Assembly (NCBI GenBank): GCA_007127385.1
Contig: SKZM01000019.1
Coordinates: 1-7,858, forward strand
Length of the DNA: 7,858 nt
Reading direction: 5' to 3'
Source of the DNA: Methanosalsum sp.
GTDB lineage: Archaea; Halobacteriota; Methanosarcinia; Methanosarcinales; Methanosarcinaceae
The notes beneath the pieces are model-generated. The model ran no database searches and had not been told where the DNA came from. It saw only the letters and a program-made list of their open reading frames with translations. Within the stretch, counting starts at the first letter, position 1, and each line of letters opens with the position of its first letter. Positions 5,520-7,858 of this stretch are shown in pieces. The position numbers and the translations under genes are program-made.

Positions 5520-6710
5520 TCATTCCATATTTTTATAGGCATATCCATAAACAGCTATGGTGGAAAGCATTGACAGCAATGTCAGAAATATAATTGTTCC
5601 CAATCCCAGTGACCCGACCACTGCACGTATCTCCAGGTTCTCTGATTGACTATCATCCTCAATGACCGGATCTATTGTTTCATAGTCTGGAGTGGTTTTT
5701 TCAGTATTGATTTCAACATTTTCCTCTGTATATATATCTTCATCTATGGATACAATGGCATAATAGGATAACCTGAAGGCAGCTGCATGGAAATGGTAAT
5801 AGTTCTCACATTCCTCTGCATAAACGGTGTGGGCCTGTTGCCATGTTTCAGAGGTCGGATGATATTCAAGAAGATAAATCTCATCCGGCTGGATATCATA
5901 TTCAGTCAACCATGATTTCTTTACCGAAAAATGAATTATGGGATTGTGTATCATATCCTCGACAACACAACCATTCCATGCCCATATATGCAGATTACTG
6001 TAAATATTTCCAGGTGGAACAGATGTTCGCCTGGATACATCTTTGAGAACCTCGACCACCATTACCATTGAGCCTGCATATCCACTGGAAGTAATTTCAA
6101 CTTCACGTACCGGATTCAGATCAGCACTATGGCGATCAAATATATATTCAGTCCTCATTTCATCTTCAACATATCCAGGAACCATCTCCCTTATAAGCAC
6201 ATTATCATCATATTCAGCTTTCAGAGCTCCTTTTCCAGATAATACAAGATCATACAACCCTCCGATATTCTCAGACCCTTTTGATCCACCTGAAAAGCCT
6301 GTAGTTAGATCTGTGGATGTATCCGTGCTATCATCCATGATAATAGCCAGATCAAGCTCTGATATACTGCCCCGGGTTAGATAATGTGTGGCTGCCCTGG
6401 AGCCATCTACCCTGAACACGACTTCATAGCCATTATTTCCATGTACGTGAAATTCAGTAGAATATCCATAACTTCCATTATACGTCTGCTGTGATTCAAC
6501 TTCAGTACCATTGATCCATGCAGATACAACAGTTCCATCATCTGCACTGTCACCGTCTATATACACCTGTCCATAAAATCTTTCAGGCATAGAAGGAATA
6601 TCTGATTCAGAGGATACCAATACCGGAAATAACATCAGGAAAAGAACAATTGAAATAAGTGTTACGTATACAAGTTTTTTTTGAAATACCGTCGAATACA
6701 TGGATGCCAT
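5520..6710 (-). CDS. Membrane-anchored surface protein with PGF-pre-PGF domain
   Basis: 396 residues from ATG 6710. Residues 10-35 form a signal peptide (basic QKK, a long Leu/Ile/Val core, then SSESD). Residues about 44-125 look like a small beta-sandwich (FYGQVYIDGDSADDGTVVSA). A Gly/Ser-rich linker follows (about 136-152). Residues about 200-322 match the PGF-pre-PGF domain: VEITSSGYAG, VPPGNIYSNLHIW, HFSVKKSWL, IYLLEYHP and the closing FRLSYYAIVS. After an acidic Glu/Asp/Thr stalk comes one membrane helix (about 362-388) and the short tail YKNME. Relatives usually end in PGF-CTERM, an archaeosortase signal; no PGF motif is present here, so a plain transmembrane anchor is inferred. Starts are ambiguous: TTG 6737 overlaps the previous stop as TTGA, but ATG 6710 has GTGA eight bases upstream and gives a better signal peptide. 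Confidence 0.82.
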   Translation of the reverse strand: MASMYSTVFQKKLVYVTLISIVLFLMLFPVLVSSESDIPSMPERFYGQVYIDGDSADDGTVVSAWINGTEVESQQTYNGSYGYSTEFHVHGNNGYEVVFRVDGSRAATHYLTRGSISELDLAIIMDDSTDTSTDLTTGFSGGSKGSENIGGLYDLVLSGKGALKAEYDDNVLIREMVPGYVEDEMRTEYIFDRHSADLNPVREVEITSSGYAGSMVMVVEVLKDVSRRTSVPPGNIYSNLHIWAWNGCVVEDMIHNPIIHFSVKKSWLTEYDIQPDEIYLLEYHPTSETWQQAHTVYAEECENYYHFHAAAFRLSYYAIVSIDEDIYTEENVEINTEKTTPDYETIDPVIEDDSQSENLEIRAVVGSLGLGTIIFLTLLSMLSTIAVYGYAYKNME

Positions 6711-6733
6711 CCACAGAGTCACATCATTATTTA

Positions 6734-7858
6734 TCAATCTTTGAATCTGGTCAGCATATCATCTTCATGCAGATATATCCAGTAACCTGAACCCGGCTTG
6801 AGAATGGATTCATTTGTATTGTCATCATCTATAATGTACCAGTTACCATCCAGATAGCTATGGATTCTGGGAGAATAGTTTCCAGAGATAGCTGACAGAT
6901 ACCTTTCAGCTTCTTCCGGATCATGTGAATGAAGACCTATCAAGTTCCATCCCCTGTGAACCGGATATTGCAGAGATCTCTGTTCGTGTGTCCAGGATGA
7001 ACCCCGGAATGTAAGGGTTTCAGGCCCATCCATTTCAATCCAGTATCCTCTGCCTGCATCTATTGATTCAAGTGCGCCTGTATATTCCAATCCTGGTTTA
7101 TAGGATACCCACTCACAGGATTCTGTATTGTATGTCCAGACAGATCTTAGACCATCCAGGTCTTCCAGGACAGAAGATATCTGCCTGTTGGTGATAAAAA
7201 AAGGAGATGATATGAGATTCCAGCCTTCATCCAGTTCCAGACCATAGGTCATGAGTTCTACTATCAGATCCATTGAGCTGGATGCCGTGTTCCCGGCTCG
7301 GTCTTCTACAATGAGTGTCACGTTATATGTACCAGGTTCATAGAATGTATAGGATACTCTTTTACCTTCAGAAATATTGCCATCGCCCATATCCCACCTA
7401 TATGACCCAATACCGGACATTTCGTCATAGGAAGAATTGCCATCAAGTTCAAACTCAATACCTGCATATGCATCCAGCTTGTCCATTCCTGTATCTGCAT
7501 ACGGAATATCATTATCAATGAATATACCTGCATCAGCTAGAGAGCCGGAATCTTCCGGGTCAGGCAGTTCCAGAAATGCCTCATTCCCGGCCATATCAGT
7601 AATATTTACATCAGCCGGGCCTAGAGAATCAATACCTGCATAATTAAGTTCACCGGACCCATCATCCTCCATCACAACATACTCAAAAACCAGAAACTCG
7701 GTCCCGCTCCCTTCTCTATACACAGCCTCCCGACCATCACACACCATCTCCAGAACAGGTGACCCCTCAACATCCACAACCTCACAGAACTCCACAACAA
7801 TATCAATAACATCACCGGCCCTGTACCATCCCGACCCATTCAGAGATGAAACGTTGAA
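6734..7858 (-). CDS. Extracellular multidomain protein (Ig-like, PKD, paired GWNLI modules), C-terminal part
   Basis: The frame is open to the right edge, so the N terminus is missing; 374 residues are seen, and the GTG at 7795 lies inside a domain. Residues about 1-116 are an Ig-like repeat of the type with WYRAGD, GSGT-x-x-L-x-F-x-Y, YAG, DMAGN and a closing IFIDND; such repeats often occur in tandem in bacterial and archaeal adhesins. Residues about 119-201 are a PKD domain, with YRWDMGDG and YTFYEPGTYNVTLIVEDRAGN. Residues about 205-371 are two copies of a module marked by GWNLI and GYWI. There is no C-terminal membrane helix or sorting signal, so it may be secreted or held by a partner. 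The protein is strongly acidic. It lies just upstream of the PGF-pre-PGF gene on the same strand, probably in one transcript. Confidence 0.8.
   Translation of the reverse strand, partial: FNVSSLNGSGWYRAGDVIDIVVEFCEVVDVEGSPVLEMVCDGREAVYREGSGTEFLVFEYVVMEDDGSGELNYAGIDSLGPADVNITDMAGNEAFLELPDPEDSGSLADAGIFIDNDIPYADTGMDKLDAYAGIEFELDGNSSYDEMSGIGSYRWDMGDGNISEGKRVSYTFYEPGTYNVTLIVEDRAGNTASSSMDLIVELMTYGLELDEGWNLISSPFFITNRQISSVLEDLDGLRSVWTYNTESCEWVSYKPGLEYTGALESIDAGRGYWIEMDGPETLTFRGSSWTHEQRSLQYPVHRGWNLIGLHSHDPEEAERYLSAISGNYSPRIHSYLDGNWYIIDDDNTNESILKPGSGYWIYLHEDDMLTRFKD
6746..7246 (-). repeat. Two diverged tandem copies of a GWNLI...GYWI protein module
   Basis: Copy 1 (about 7246-6995) and copy 2 (about 6973-6746) both run: a hydrophobic lead-in, GWNLI (ISSPF or GLHS), a helical segment (SSVLEDL or AERYLSAI), an aromatic strand with Trp (CEWVSY or GNWYII), then GRGYWIEM or GSGYWIYL and a final strand. 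They are similar in protein pattern, not in DNA, so the duplication is old. GWNL modules are common at the ends of extracellular beta-rich proteins; their binding role is unknown to me. Confidence 0.7.

Noticed and set aside
6043..6384. 113-residue open frame on the plus strand opposite the PGF-pre-PGF gene
   Set aside because: It is a Ser/Thr-rich antisense shadow of a well-supported gene, with no ribosome site.

Overview
The window reads as a chromosomal segment of a methanogenic archaeon, most likely one of the Methanosarcinales. The evidence is a complete O-phosphoseryl-tRNA synthetase (SepS, largely confined to methanogens and relatives such as Archaeoglobus), a Hef/FANCM-type nuclease end, two archaeal families (UPF0147 and UPF0148), archaeal TATA elements, GGTGAT/AGGAG-type ribosome sites, and a PGF-pre-PGF surface protein. 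None of the nine genes ends in TAG (six TGA, three TAA), which fits the TAG avoidance of pyrrolysine-using Methanosarcinaceae. The genus cannot be fixed from sequence alone.

Layout. (1) Bases 2-715: the C-terminal part of a Hef-like protein (ERCC4/XPF nuclease plus tandem helix-hairpin-helix), cut by the left edge. (2) Bases 782-1264, minus strand: a small zinc-ribbon protein of the UPF0148/Sjogren autoantigen p27 family. It is divergent, across a compact AT-rich promoter region, from a UPF0147 protein (1399-1671). (3) After a T-run terminator and an AT-rich spacer comes a tight four-gene cluster on the plus strand (1915-5481): translin, sepS, endonuclease V and a DUF169 protein. Each junction overlaps by 11-14 nt, so this is almost certainly one translationally coupled operon. 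The first gene appears to be leaderless. (4) Facing it on the minus strand (7858-5520) are two surface-protein genes in series. The upstream one is truncated by the right edge and holds an Ig-like domain, a PKD domain and a duplicated GWNLI/GYWI module. The downstream one has a signal peptide, a PGF-pre-PGF domain and a C-terminal membrane helix in place of a PGF-CTERM tail.

How the genes may work together. SepS makes Sep-tRNA(Cys), the first step of tRNA-dependent cysteine synthesis. Its operon partners are two nucleic-acid-processing proteins (a translin/C3PO-like RNase or RNA-binding protein and an inosine-directed endonuclease) and an uncharacterised cysteine-containing protein. A shared role in tRNA processing or quality control is an attractive inference but is not shown by the sequence. 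The two minus-strand genes probably encode co-expressed envelope proteins. No tRNA, rRNA, CRISPR array, insertion sequence or phage gene was seen.
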